Positions 41,216-49,731 of a stretch of 64,000 bases of DNA are shown in pieces (the first letter of the stretch is position 1; the number at the start of each line of letters is the position of its first letter). Source of the stretch: CAWCPR01 sp963797475. GTDB taxonomy: Bacteria; Chloroflexota; Anaerolineae; Anaerolineales; UBA4823. The position numbers and the translations under genes are program-made. Location of the stretch: NCBI GenBank assembly GCA_963797475.1, contig CAWCPR010000001.1, positions 930,001-994,000 of the forward strand, read 5' to 3'. Under the pieces are notes generated by a model that did no database searches, had not been told where the DNA came from, and saw only the letters and a program-made list of their open reading frames with translations.

Positions 41216-41274
41216 TCTATGACGTAGGAATCTTCCTGCCGCCTTCACCAGAGATCGCAACGAAAAATCTGTTT

Positions 41275-42264
41275 TCAATGCATCAACGTCAGAGCCAGGG
41301 TGATAAATAGCAAACCCACCGATAACCAAATCAGGGTGCGCTCAACAGGTGATGAGACCAGGTCCGCTAACGAGGGTGAGGGCAAAGGCGCCCGTGGGCG
41401 AGAGATTGGATCCCATGAACCAATAATCGCCTGGCGAAAGGCTTCGACATCCTGAGGCCGCTCATCAGGGTGTAAATTCATCGCCCATAAGACCGCCCGT
41501 TCAGTGCGCAGGCTGACATCCGAGTTAAACTGGCGTATTGGCGGCAAGCTGCTCGGGTGAAGGAAGCGCTCTCGCGCTTCTACCGGGGCGTGATTTGCCA
41601 ACAAGTGATAGAGTGTAGCCCCGAAAGCATAAACATCGCTGCGGGCATCCGTGTGCCCGCTATCCCCGCCATATTGCTCCAGGGGCGTATAAAGCGCGGT
41701 TCCCCGGCCTTGTAAAATCGTGATCGTCATCTCTTCAGACGCCAGGATTTTAACCAGACCGAAGTCCACCAATTTCAACAGTCCGCTGGGAGTAAGCTTC
41801 AGGTTGCTGGGTTTAATATCACGATGCAGAATGGGCGGTTTTTGGCTATGAAGATAAATCAATGCATCGGCAAGCTGGTTTGCCCAACCCAAAACTTCAC
41901 GTTCGGGCAAAAACCCCCCTTTTTGACGCGCTTCAGTCATCAACGTCCTCAAGTCCTTACCCGGCACAAAATCCATCACCAGGTAATCACGGCCGCCAAT
42001 CGAAAAGAAATCCGAAACTTTAGGAAGATTAGGGTGATCGAGCCGCGCCAGCACTGTGGCCTCGCGCAAGAACTGTTCTCGCGCTTGCTTGATCAGCTCT
42101 TCTGGCAAAGACCGGTCGTGCTCGACCTCTTTGAGCGCGCAAAGACGACCTTCCAGGCGCAGATCGTCTGCGAGGTAAATGCTTCCCATGCCGCCTTGAC
42201 CGATGATCCGGTTGATACGATAGCGGCCGCGCAACACCTCACCTGCTCTTAGCGGCGTGGGCAT
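41275..42264 (-). CDS. Membrane-anchored Ser/Thr protein kinase
   Basis: A 329-residue Hanks-type kinase. YRINRIIGQGGMGSIYLADD is the Gly-rich loop, CALKEVEHD carries the ATP-contacting Lys, LHRDIKPSNLKLTPSGLLKL is the catalytic loop, VDFGLVKI replaces the common DFG-x-A, and GTALYTPLEQYGG is the activation segment. The kinase is followed by a short linker and one C-terminal membrane helix (TLIWLSVGLLFITLALTLMH) with no outside sensor domain. It is transcribed away from an FHA/winged-helix gene 127 bases upstream, its probable partner or substrate. Confidence 0.94.
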   Translation of the reverse strand: MPTPLRAGEVLRGRYRINRIIGQGGMGSIYLADDLRLEGRLCALKEVEHDRSLPEELIKQAREQFLREATVLARLDHPNLPKVSDFFSIGGRDYLVMDFVPGKDLRTLMTEARQKGGFLPEREVLGWANQLADALIYLHSQKPPILHRDIKPSNLKLTPSGLLKLVDFGLVKILASEEMTITILQGRGTALYTPLEQYGGDSGHTDARSDVYAFGATLYHLLANHAPVEARERFLHPSSLPPIRQFNSDVSLRTERAVLWAMNLHPDERPQDVEAFRQAIIGSWDPISRPRAPLPSPSLADLVSSPVERTLIWLSVGLLFITLALTLMH

Positions 42265-42369
42265 TGTTTAATTCTAAATTGACCCTGGTCGCAGTGGCTT
42301 ATGAACCGCTTTGACTCCAGGGGGAATACCATTAACATAGGGCGATTCCATTGCGGCGATTTATGTTAT

Positions 42370-42375
42370 TATACT
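42370..42375 (+). promoter_or_regulatory. Possible -10 box for the FHA regulator
   Basis: TATACT lies 16 bases before ATG 42392, with GAGGCGAGG between them as a ribosome site. The -35 element is unclear. Confidence 0.3.
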
Positions 42376-42391
42376 CGGGGAGGCGAGGTGC

Positions 42392-43096
42392 ATGGCGACA
42401 AACTACGAAGAATTTCCGGTTTTGGTGGCTCAAACAGGGCCATTGAGTGGTCAGCGCTGGGCCTTACGCCATACATTGATGGTCGGGCGCGAACCGAACT
42501 GCGAAATTGTAGTGGCAGACCGGCAAGTCTCACGCCAGCATGCCCGTTTCATGGTGACTGGCAAAGAAGTACGGTTAGAAGACCTGGGAAGCAAGAATGG
42601 AACGCATTATAACGGGCAGCCGTTAGAAGAGACAGTCACCCTTCAAGACGGCGATATTATCCAAATCGCATTGGCGCAGCAGTTTGTCTTTCTGAGCTCG
42701 GACGCGACTGTCCCATTAGATTCGGATGAACTCGATTTCCAAACCTTCAACCAATCGAACCCAACCCCATCCCAAGCCGCTACGGGACTATTGCGGCTTG
42801 AAAAGCGCTCTCGCCGGGTATGGATCGGTGAGAAGGAAGTCCTACCACCGCTTTCTGTCTCCCAATTTCGATTGTTGGAAATTCTTTATGAACACCAGGG
42901 AAAAGTGGTGACACGGAAAGACTTAATAGCCGACGTTTGGGGTGAGGAACAGGCGGTTGAAGTCTCCGAACAAGCGCTGGATGCCCTGGTCCGTCGTCTG
43001 CGCGACCGCCTGGCTGGAATAGAACCCGACCAAACCTACGTCATTACTGTCCGCGGTCACGGGCTGCGGATGGACAACCCACCGGAATCTGTGTGA
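42392..43096 (+). CDS. FHA-domain transcription regulator with OmpR-type winged helix
   Basis: A 234-residue protein. Residues 20-95 form an FHA domain with LMVGREPNCEIVVADRQVSR, then QHARFMV and DLGSKNGTHYNG, the residues that bind phosphothreonine. After a 40-residue Asn/Pro linker, residues 135-230 form an OmpR/PhoB-type DNA-binding domain (LSVSQFRLLEILYEHQGKVV, then ALDALVRRLRDRL and YVITVRGHGLRM). The domain order is the reverse of mycobacterial EmbR, which is controlled by the kinase PknH. With the divergent kinase next door, phosphorylation-dependent gene control is a strong inference. No receiver domain is present. Confidence 0.9.
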   Translation: MATNYEEFPVLVAQTGPLSGQRWALRHTLMVGREPNCEIVVADRQVSRQHARFMVTGKEVRLEDLGSKNGTHYNGQPLEETVTLQDGDIIQIALAQQFVFLSSDATVPLDSDELDFQTFNQSNPTPSQAATGLLRLEKRSRRVWIGEKEVLPPLSVSQFRLLEILYEHQGKVVTRKDLIADVWGEEQAVEVSEQALDALVRRLRDRLAGIEPDQTYVITVRGHGLRMDNPPESV

Positions 43097-43135
43097 ATTG
43101 AGGGGATCGAAAAAGATTCGATCGAACTCCCACAC

Positions 43136-44476
43136 CTACCGAAATTTCTGCTCCATTGAAAAACGTAAAACAGCCCGATTGAGCTCTTTGATGCGTTCAG
43201 CCAGCTCCTTATCTTCGCCACCATCGACCTGGCTGGCGATATTCGTCAGCGCACTAAGAAACTCAGGGGTAATTTCGTCCTTGTGCTCTTCGAGGAAATT
43301 GCGCTGTTCCTGGGCGTCCGGAATATCTAACAGTTCTTCGATCAGCTCCATTTCTGGTGGGGTCGAGCTCGCCTGTTGCAGCACATCGATCATTTTTTGC
43401 AATTTGTCCAACTGTTCCAAATCACCGCGCTTGCGAGCCTCATCTTGTAAGCGGTCGAGCTCCTGAACGAAGAATTCATCCACAGCAGGAAGGTTCTGCA
43501 TCATCGCTTGCTGGATATCCTCAGCCTGTACGATGGCATTGACCAACTGGCGCGCCTCCCGGGAACGGGCCTCCACTTGTTGGTCGTAATCGTGGGTCAT
43601 CTCCAACAACTGCTCTCGTAAGCTGATCAGCCGCGATCGCCCATCCCCTCGAGCCCGATCAATCCGGTCGCTGAGTATTTGGAAGAAAGAATAATCCATA
43701 AAAGGCCGGGCCAGACTTACGAAGGCCCTCAGGCGAGTTTCGCTCGGAGCGTTGATCACAAAATCCAGCAGCATTTGGCGGTCTAATTTATCGCCAGCGG
43801 ATCGAAGCTGAGCAATCGCAGCTTCAATTTCTTGAGACTGCTCTTGCATCGTCTTCCCAAAGCTGGTTAAAGGTATTAATCGCTCTTGCAAACCAGCCAA
43901 TTGCTGCGCCGACTGCTGATCGCCGCTAACCAATGAAGCTTCTGCCAGACGGCGTAACAGGCTAAAAAACTCGGCGTCGATCAATTGGTCTTCCTGCTGG
44001 ACGACTTCTTTCAACGCATCCTCTGGCGTGGCCAATAAGCGTTGAATCAAGTTTACACGCTGCTGCTGAGATTGGATCATTTCGCGAGTGATCCCATCAG
44101 CCTCCAGGATGCGCTCAACCATTCCTTGCATTGTCAACGTTGTTTGCGGCTGCAGCAGGTAAGCCTTGCGTTTTTCCTGGGGGAGGTTTTTGAGAACTTG
44201 GTTGATCATCGAACCAATCAATCGCTCTTGCTCATTTCGGGGGATGCCGAGCTCCGACGGGACGAATGTTAACAATAATTCTTTGTCCGGATCATGATAC
44301 ACAATAGGTGTTGCCAGGCTGCCCTGGAAACCACAATTCGGGCACTGGATCATGTTCACAGCCCCAGAGAGCAAGCGCTGCTTGGCGCTTGGATCAACAC
44401 CAACATCAAAAAGTTGTTCAATATCAGCCAAAACCGGCTGACGACAATTTGGACAGCTAACTCGGGTCTTCGGCAT
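43136..44476 (-). CDS. CpXC-domain protein
   Basis: A 446-residue protein. The N-terminus has two CPNC knuckles (VSCPNCRQPVLADIEQLFDV and MIQCPNCGFQGSLATPIVYH) that mark the CpXC domain (PF14353), probably zinc-binding. The remainder is mostly helical and charged, with a heptad-like stretch at residues 200-330. There is no signal or membrane segment. The family has no known biochemical role. Its start ATG follows AAGGGAG at good spacing. It lies between the FHA gene (convergent) and the histidine-kinase gene, whose stop is 40 bases upstream of it on the same strand. Confidence 0.85.
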   Translation of the reverse strand: MPKTRVSCPNCRQPVLADIEQLFDVGVDPSAKQRLLSGAVNMIQCPNCGFQGSLATPIVYHDPDKELLLTFVPSELGIPRNEQERLIGSMINQVLKNLPQEKRKAYLLQPQTTLTMQGMVERILEADGITREMIQSQQQRVNLIQRLLATPEDALKEVVQQEDQLIDAEFFSLLRRLAEASLVSGDQQSAQQLAGLQERLIPLTSFGKTMQEQSQEIEAAIAQLRSAGDKLDRQMLLDFVINAPSETRLRAFVSLARPFMDYSFFQILSDRIDRARGDGRSRLISLREQLLEMTHDYDQQVEARSREARQLVNAIVQAEDIQQAMMQNLPAVDEFFVQELDRLQDEARKRGDLEQLDKLQKMIDVLQQASSTPPEMELIEELLDIPDAQEQRNFLEEHKDEITPEFLSALTNIASQVDGGEDKELAERIKELNRAVLRFSMEQKFR

Positions 44477-44515
44477 GAGAAACTCCCTTCGAGATATCAG
44501 CCGGCTTCAAGCAAT

Positions 44516-45571
44516 TTACGTAGAATTATAGTCGCGTTCGCGCGGCAGTGAGAAGCAGATACGCGCCCCCGTTCCCGGCTTCGGATCCACCCAGATACGG
44601 CCTCCATGGGCTTCGACCACAGCCCGGGCCAGGTATAATCCAAGACCTGCGCCTTTCGTAGTTTTTGAAGTATCAGAGGCGCGAAAAAAGCGGTCGAAAA
44701 CATAGGGTATATCCCCGGCTGCGATTCCAGGCCCTTGATCGCTGACGCAAATGATCACCTGTTCCCCGCGCACCTGGCCTACAATTCGAATTTCTCCACC
44801 ATCCGGTGAGTATTTGATGCTATTCGACACCAGGTTCGACAGCACTTGCGCCAGACGGTCTTCGTCGCCCATGATTATTGGGAAGTCTTCAGGAAAATCT
44901 ACCGAAAAAGTATGCTGTGTGGTTTGAGTCCGAAACCGTTCGGCAATACGCCGGGCAAGCGCATCCAATGCGACATCGGAAAGGTTGATCGCCAGCGCTC
45001 CGGCTTGCAGCCGGGAGGCGTCTAATAAATTCTCAATTAATTCTGTAAGGCGATCCGTCTCCTCTTCAATAACTTCGAGGCTGTCGTGTACGATCTCACG
45101 ATCCCAGGTCGCATCTTCGCGCCGCAGCGTACTTACATATCCCTTGATCAACGCAACCGGTGTTTTTAACTCATGGCTTACGACCGAGATGAAAGTGCTT
45201 TTCAACTCATCGGCTTCGCGAAAGCGGGTAATATCGCGCACCGTGGCGATGATATTCACCAGGATTCCATCGGGGGTAAGCAAAGGCGCGTAAGTGATCC
45301 CGACCGGCAGCGGCAGCCCTTTGGGCCGCTTCAGATCTCCCTCAACATAAAGCGCGGCGTTCGGCGTCAGGGGCCAGCCGCCTGCTTCAGCTTGTTCGAG
45401 CGTCAGGCCATCCTTGACGTCTTTCCAGCGAACCATCTCTTCATGAGAATGTCCCCGGATTTCATCCCTCGGAATCCCAATTATCCGGGCGAAAGCCGGG
45501 TTACAATTCTCGATCGTATGATCCGAGGCTAATATCAGGATACCATCAGCAGCCAGAATCCAGCAGAGCAT
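44516..45571 (-). CDS. PAS-histidine kinase part of a frameshifted GAF-PAS sensor kinase
   Basis: The real domain content is PAS (AADGILILASDHTIENCNPA, about 110 residues), HisKA (FISVVSHELKTPVALIKGYV with the phospho-accepting His) and HATPase (LVSNSIKYSPDGGEIRIVG, VSDQGPGIAAGDIPYVFDRF and KGAGLGLYLARAVVEAHGG). The apparent start at 45571 (MLCWIL) is not a true start: the PAS begins mid-domain, and the missing N-terminal part is in the overlapping frame at 45546-46088. Deleting one base near 45555 (GATTCTGGCT to GATTCGGCT) gives LLDSAADGILIL and one protein of about 523 residues. It has no membrane segment, so the sensed signal is cytoplasmic. No response regulator gene is adjacent. Confidence 0.9.
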   Translation of the reverse strand: MLCWILAADGILILASDHTIENCNPAFARIIGIPRDEIRGHSHEEMVRWKDVKDGLTLEQAEAGGWPLTPNAALYVEGDLKRPKGLPLPVGITYAPLLTPDGILVNIIATVRDITRFREADELKSTFISVVSHELKTPVALIKGYVSTLRREDATWDREIVHDSLEVIEEETDRLTELIENLLDASRLQAGALAINLSDVALDALARRIAERFRTQTTQHTFSVDFPEDFPIIMGDEDRLAQVLSNLVSNSIKYSPDGGEIRIVGQVRGEQVIICVSDQGPGIAAGDIPYVFDRFFRASDTSKTTKGAGLGLYLARAVVEAHGGRIWVDPKPGTGARICFSLPRERDYNST

Positions 45572-46088
45572 CCAGGCGGCGTTTATCGTGACTCACCTGT
45601 GTGTAAAGCTGGGCATTATGGACAGCAATTGCGGCCTGGTCTGCGAAGCTCTGCAGGAGCGCCGTATCGTTCGCTGAAAACCCACCCCGGTAATTCCGGA
45701 AAATCAATATCACACCCACTACCTGGCTGTGAGCGATCAGGGGCAAAACAACCCCAGAGAGCAGCCCCCAGCTTGCTGTACGAGTTAAATTCTGCAGCAG
45801 GCGGTTGATTTCAGGTAGCTCATAGCGTGCAGGTTCTTCGTTATCGGGAACTGTTGCCAGGAGCGGGTCAAGATGCCTCAGAAATGCCGGAGGGATACCA
45901 TGGGACGCGGCTACTGTCCAGCCCCCATTCGGATCCCGCAAGGAAATCAATCCCGCCTGACCGGCAAGCATCTCGATAGAAATGTTCAGGATGCGCGCCA
46001 ACAGTTTATCCAGGTTGAGCTCCTGGGTAATCGCGCGGGTGATTTCTAGTAAATAGTCTCGCTGGCGGACGCGAAAATCAGGCAGCAA
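45546..46088 (-). CDS. GAF-domain N-terminal part of the sensor kinase
   Basis: A 180-residue frame that reads as one GAF domain (QELNLDKLLARILNISIEML, LISLRDPNGGWTVAASHGI, VVLPLIAHSQVVGVILIFRN and LLQSFADQAAIAVHNAQLYT) and a coiled linker (HDKRRLDALLDS). GAF domains bind small ligands or tetrapyrroles. It ends abruptly just where the PAS domain should begin. Its only early start is TTG 46088, 10 bases inside the preceding aminotransferase stop; no ribosome site is seen. It should be read as one gene with 44516-45571. Confidence 0.88.
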   Translation of the reverse strand: MLPDFRVRQRDYLLEITRAITQELNLDKLLARILNISIEMLAGQAGLISLRDPNGGWTVAASHGIPPAFLRHLDPLLATVPDNEEPARYELPEINRLLQNLTRTASWGLLSGVVLPLIAHSQVVGVILIFRNYRGGFSANDTALLQSFADQAAIAVHNAQLYTQVSHDKRRLDALLDSGC

Positions 46089-47412
46089 CGGGATGAGGCA
46101 TCCTTTCGCTTACAGTTACAGCTTCATCGAAAATATCCATTGCTTCATCGATCTCCTGTTGAGAGACATTCAGAGGTGGGGTAATTCGAATCGTGCTCTT
46201 TCCACATCCAAGAAGCAACAGCCCTCTCAGAAATGCGTTCTCAACGATTTGATCGCGCAATTTCTCCGCGGGCTCGCGAGAATTGTGATCCATAACGAAA
46301 TCTACTCCGATCATCAAGCCTTTTCCACGCACTTCCCCAATGCTTGAGTGGACGGTTTTCAAGGCTGACAGACGGTCAATCGTGTACTGGCCTACCTCAG
46401 CAGCATTCTGGATATATCCATTTTCCAGCAGCTCAATCGTCGCCAATGCGGCGGCGCAAGAGACCGGGTTTCCCCCAAAGGTATTGCCATGCGAGCCTTT
46501 GGGCCACGTCATGATGCTTTCACGGGCGAACATAACCCCTAACGGCAAACCAGAAGCGATTCCCTTGGCGCAGCAGACGATATCGGGTTCGATACCATAG
46601 TGCTCAATCGCCCACCACTTACCTGTACGGCCCATGCCCGACTGCACTTCATCGACGATCAAAAGGATACGATGACGATCACACAATTCTCGCAGCGCAG
46701 GAAAGAAGCCCGGAGCCGGTAAAACATAGCCTCCCTCGCCCTGGATTGGTTCTACCAGTATACCAGCGACTTCTTCAGCCGGAACAATATGGCCGAGGAT
46801 CTGCTCTTCAATATAGCGCACCACGGTTTCTCCGTATTCTTCACCCGGTCCGGATTGCAGGATCGGCCGGTATGGATCCGGGAATGGCGCGTGAACGACG
46901 CCATTCATCAACGGATAAAAATCCCGGTGGTAAATCGGTTTGCTGGCAGTAAAACTCACTGCCCCCATTGTGCGACCATGAAATGCCCCCAGGAAGCCAA
47001 TAAACTGGGTGCGCCCGGTGAAATGGCGCGCCAGTTTAATGGCTGCTTCTACACTCTCTGTACCAGAATTCGTCATGAATGAGATGGCGTTATCTAAAAA
47101 TGGCGCGATCTCGTTGAGCTTCTCACCCAGTTCCAACCATTTTAGATGGTAAAAATCGGATGAGATGTGAATAAACTTCTCAGCTTGTTCCTGGATTGCC
47201 TTAACGACGCTTGGGTGACTGTGACCGGTGCTGACGACAGCAATTCCTGCTGCGAAATCTAAAAACCGGTTCCCATCCACATCCCAAACTTCGGTTCCAC
47301 GCCCGTGATCCATTACAAATGGGTAACCGCGCGGATAAGAGGGTGAGATCACAGCCTGATCGCGCTTGATGAGGGCCCGTGCCTTTGGGCCGGGCAAATT
47401 CATGACCCGCAT
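46078..47412 (-). CDS. Class III aminotransferase (4-aminobutyrate/acetylornithine type)
   Basis: A 444-residue fold-type I PLP enzyme. FMTNSGTESVEAAIKLARHF binds the cofactor phosphate, LVEPIQGEGGYVLP, LLIVDEVQSGMGRTGKWWAI (the Asp) and IVCCAKGIASGLPLG (the Schiff-base Lys) are all present. HGNTFGGNPVSCAAALATIE is also typical. Length and the SYPRGYPFVMDHGRGTEVWD opening fit the group of broad-range GABA, ornithine or beta-alanine aminotransferases; substrate cannot be fixed. The ATG follows AGGAGAG. It lies upstream of the sensor kinase gene and may be co-transcribed with it. Confidence 0.92.
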   Translation of the reverse strand: MRVMNLPGPKARALIKRDQAVISPSYPRGYPFVMDHGRGTEVWDVDGNRFLDFAAGIAVVSTGHSHPSVVKAIQEQAEKFIHISSDFYHLKWLELGEKLNEIAPFLDNAISFMTNSGTESVEAAIKLARHFTGRTQFIGFLGAFHGRTMGAVSFTASKPIYHRDFYPLMNGVVHAPFPDPYRPILQSGPGEEYGETVVRYIEEQILGHIVPAEEVAGILVEPIQGEGGYVLPAPGFFPALRELCDRHRILLIVDEVQSGMGRTGKWWAIEHYGIEPDIVCCAKGIASGLPLGVMFARESIMTWPKGSHGNTFGGNPVSCAAALATIELLENGYIQNAAEVGQYTIDRLSALKTVHSSIGEVRGKGLMIGVDFVMDHNSREPAEKLRDQIVENAFLRGLLLLGCGKSTIRITPPLNVSQQEIDEAMDIFDEAVTVSERMPHPVAA

Positions 47413-47633
47413 ACACTTATCTCTCCTGAACCTTTGTCCTGTGTTATGTTGTGTGCCGATGATTTAAGGCCAAAATATGAAAAATATCAACTCCTGGAGC
47501 CCAGGAATTATATCACCGCTCCTCTCGGAAGCTGTGAAATGGCTTTTTGGGATTTTCTGGGGTAAAGGCGTTCTACCACAGCGATTCCTAAAGACCCTGT
47601 GAAAACACTGGCTTCGAAAGTGTTGAAAGCGGG

Positions 47634-47639
47634 TATAAT
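47634..47639 (+). promoter_or_regulatory. TATAAT box upstream of tgt
   Basis: A perfect TATAAT after GGG, 56 bases before the GTG of tgt. No clear -35. A poly-T stretch follows at once. Confidence 0.4.
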
Positions 47640-47695
47640 CTTTTTTCGTGCCGGGGTAACGATATCGATTTATTAAAAGTTTACCGTAAAACACC

Positions 47696-48817
47696 GTGAA
47701 CATCCCTTTCACTTTTGAATTGCAAGCCAGGCAGGGACGCGCCCGCGCAGGCGTTTTCCACACCCCCCATGGCGATATCCACACTCCGATCTTTGCCCCA
47801 GTCGGCACCCAGGCAACCGTAAAGTCGCTTACGCCCGCTCAATTAGATGAGCTGGGTGCGAGCCTGATCCTGGCGAACACTTACCACTTGTATTTGCGCC
47901 CTGGCGACCACTTGATCGCCGAATTGGGTGGGTTGCATCCATTCATGCACTGGCCCGGGCCGATTTTGACCGATTCTGGGGGCTTCCAGGTATTCTCTCT
48001 GGCGGGCACGCGCCAAATTGATGAAGACGGCGTCACATTCAAAAGCCATATCGATGGCTCGATGCACCGCTTCACCCCAGAAAAATCCATCGAGATTCAG
48101 GAAAATTTAGGCGGCGACATCATCATGGCTTTCGATGAGTGCACCCCTCCTTATGAGCGTGAATACAACCAGCGCGCGGTTGCCCGCACCCATGCCTGGG
48201 CAGAGCGCTGCTTGAACCGGAAGAAACGGCCCGATCAGGCGCTATTCGGCATCGTTCAGGGCGGCATTTTTGAGGATCTGCGCCAGCAGTCCGCAGAATT
48301 TATGCGCTCGTTGGGCTTCCCAGGCTTTGCGATCGGCGGCTTATCGGTCGGCGAAACGAAAGAAGAAATGCACCATATCCTGGAATTGGTCGATCAAATC
48401 CTTCCCGAAGACGCCCCCCGTTATCTTATGGGCGTGGGCACACCGGGTGATTTGATCAACGGCGTGCTGCGAGGCGTGGACATCTTCGACTGCGTTTTAC
48501 CCACGCGCCTGGCCCGCCACAACGCAGCCATGACCCGTTTCGGGCGCTTGAACATGATCAACGCCGTCTATTCTCGCGATCCAACGCCTATCGATGAAAA
48601 CTGCGCTTGTTACACCTGTAAGAATTTCAGCCGGGCTTATCTGCGCCACCTGATTGTCGCTAAAGAAATGCTCTCCGCAACCCTGCTATCCATTCACAAT
48701 CTGCATACATTAGTTGTTCTGGCAGGCGAGATCCGCCAGGCGATTCTGCAACAACGCTTGGATGTACTGGCGGAAGAATTTCGCATCCAATGCCTGGATA
48801 AGCTTGAGCTCGAATGA
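47696..48817 (+). CDS. tgt: Queuine tRNA-ribosyltransferase
   Basis: A 373-residue TGT. ILTDSGGFQVFSLAG contains the catalytic-base region, IIMAFDECTPPYEREYNQR has the nucleophilic Asp, ALFGIVQGGIFEDLRQQSAE and GGLSVGETKEEMHHILE are conserved, and ENCACYTCKNFSRAYLRHL gives the C-x-C-x2-C...H zinc site. It exchanges guanine for preQ1 at wobble position 34 of GUN tRNAs. The start GTG 47696 is chosen because NIPFTFELQARQGRARAGVF is the normal N-terminus; no ribosome site is obvious. Confidence 0.97.
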   Translation: MNIPFTFELQARQGRARAGVFHTPHGDIHTPIFAPVGTQATVKSLTPAQLDELGASLILANTYHLYLRPGDHLIAELGGLHPFMHWPGPILTDSGGFQVFSLAGTRQIDEDGVTFKSHIDGSMHRFTPEKSIEIQENLGGDIIMAFDECTPPYEREYNQRAVARTHAWAERCLNRKKRPDQALFGIVQGGIFEDLRQQSAEFMRSLGFPGFAIGGLSVGETKEEMHHILELVDQILPEDAPRYLMGVGTPGDLINGVLRGVDIFDCVLPTRLARHNAAMTRFGRLNMINAVYSRDPTPIDENCACYTCKNFSRAYLRHLIVAKEMLSATLLSIHNLHTLVVLAGEIRQAILQQRLDVLAEEFRIQCLDKLELE

Positions 48818-48847
48818 CCTATTGATAGCTTTGAGTGAAAATAACCT

Positions 48848-49672
48848 ATGACGATTTTCCAATCCTTTCTTCTCGGCATTGTACAAGGCCTCACCGAATT
48901 CCTGCCGATCTCGAGTTCGGGACATTTGGTGCTTGTACCGCACCTGCTTGGTTGGCACATCCCCGCCGATGACGACTTCGTATTCAATGTTTTGGTTCAG
49001 GTCGCCACATTGATCGCCGTTATCACCTACTTCTGGAAAGACCTGGTCGCGATCATCCGGTCTTTCTTGCGTGGCATCTTCAGCGCCCGCCCATTTACCG
49101 ACTCCCGGGCGCGGGAGGGCTGGCTCATTATCCTGGCGACCATCCCGGCAGGCGCGATTGGCTTAGCGCTAAAAAGCGCCGTAGAGCAGGCATTTAACAG
49201 CTTGATCGCCACGGCATTCTTCCTGTTTATTACAGCCGGCCTGTTATTCGTCGCCGAGCGGGCAGGAAAACGCTCCCGCAGCCTGGAGAGCTTAACCTGG
49301 AAAGACGCTCTCTGGATCGGATTTTTCCAGGTGATCGCCATCTTTCCGGGCGTTTCTCGGTCTGGAGCGACCATAACCGGCGGGATGACACGCGATCTGG
49401 AACGCCCGGCTTCAGCCCGGTTTTCCTTCTTAATGTCGATCCCGATTCTCCTGGCTGCCGGCCTGGTTGCGTCGTTGGACTTATTTAAAATCCAAAACTT
49501 CTCCAGCATGCTGTTGAGTTTCCTGCCCGGTTTTATCAGCGCGGCTGTCGTCGGATACCTGTCGATACGTTGGCTCATTGGGTATCTTACCCGCCACCCT
49601 CTGTACATCTTCTCGATCTACTGTACTCTGGTAGGCTTATTGGCCCTGTTATTGGGCGTGTTAGGACGTTAA
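48848..49672 (+). CDS. uppP: Undecaprenyl-diphosphatase (BacA/UppP)
   Basis: A 274-residue membrane protein with about seven to eight helices. Both conserved motifs are intact: TEFLPISSSGHLVLVPHLL near the N-terminus with the catalytic Glu/Ser/His, and AIFPGVSRSGATITGGM in the middle with the catalytic Arg. It removes a phosphate from undecaprenyl diphosphate to recycle the lipid carrier used for peptidoglycan and for the surface glycan encoded elsewhere in the window. It is 30 bases after tgt and probably co-transcribed. The start MTIFQSFLLGIVQGL is canonical. Confidence 0.97.
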   Translation: MTIFQSFLLGIVQGLTEFLPISSSGHLVLVPHLLGWHIPADDDFVFNVLVQVATLIAVITYFWKDLVAIIRSFLRGIFSARPFTDSRAREGWLIILATIPAGAIGLALKSAVEQAFNSLIATAFFLFITAGLLFVAERAGKRSRSLESLTWKDALWIGFFQVIAIFPGVSRSGATITGGMTRDLERPASARFSFLMSIPILLAAGLVASLDLFKIQNFSSMLLSFLPGFISAAVVGYLSIRWLIGYLTRHPLYIFSIYCTLVGLLALLLGVLGR

Positions 49673-49731
49673 GTGGCGCGGGCTATCGCCAGACTGCTTT
49701 CGTGCGGCCAGGGACAGAGCGCCTGACACTT

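Noticed and set aside
43105..43123. GATCGAA/TTCGATC inverted repeat between the convergent FHA and CpXC genes
   Set aside because: Only 7 base pairs, AT-containing and without T-run; too weak to call a terminator.
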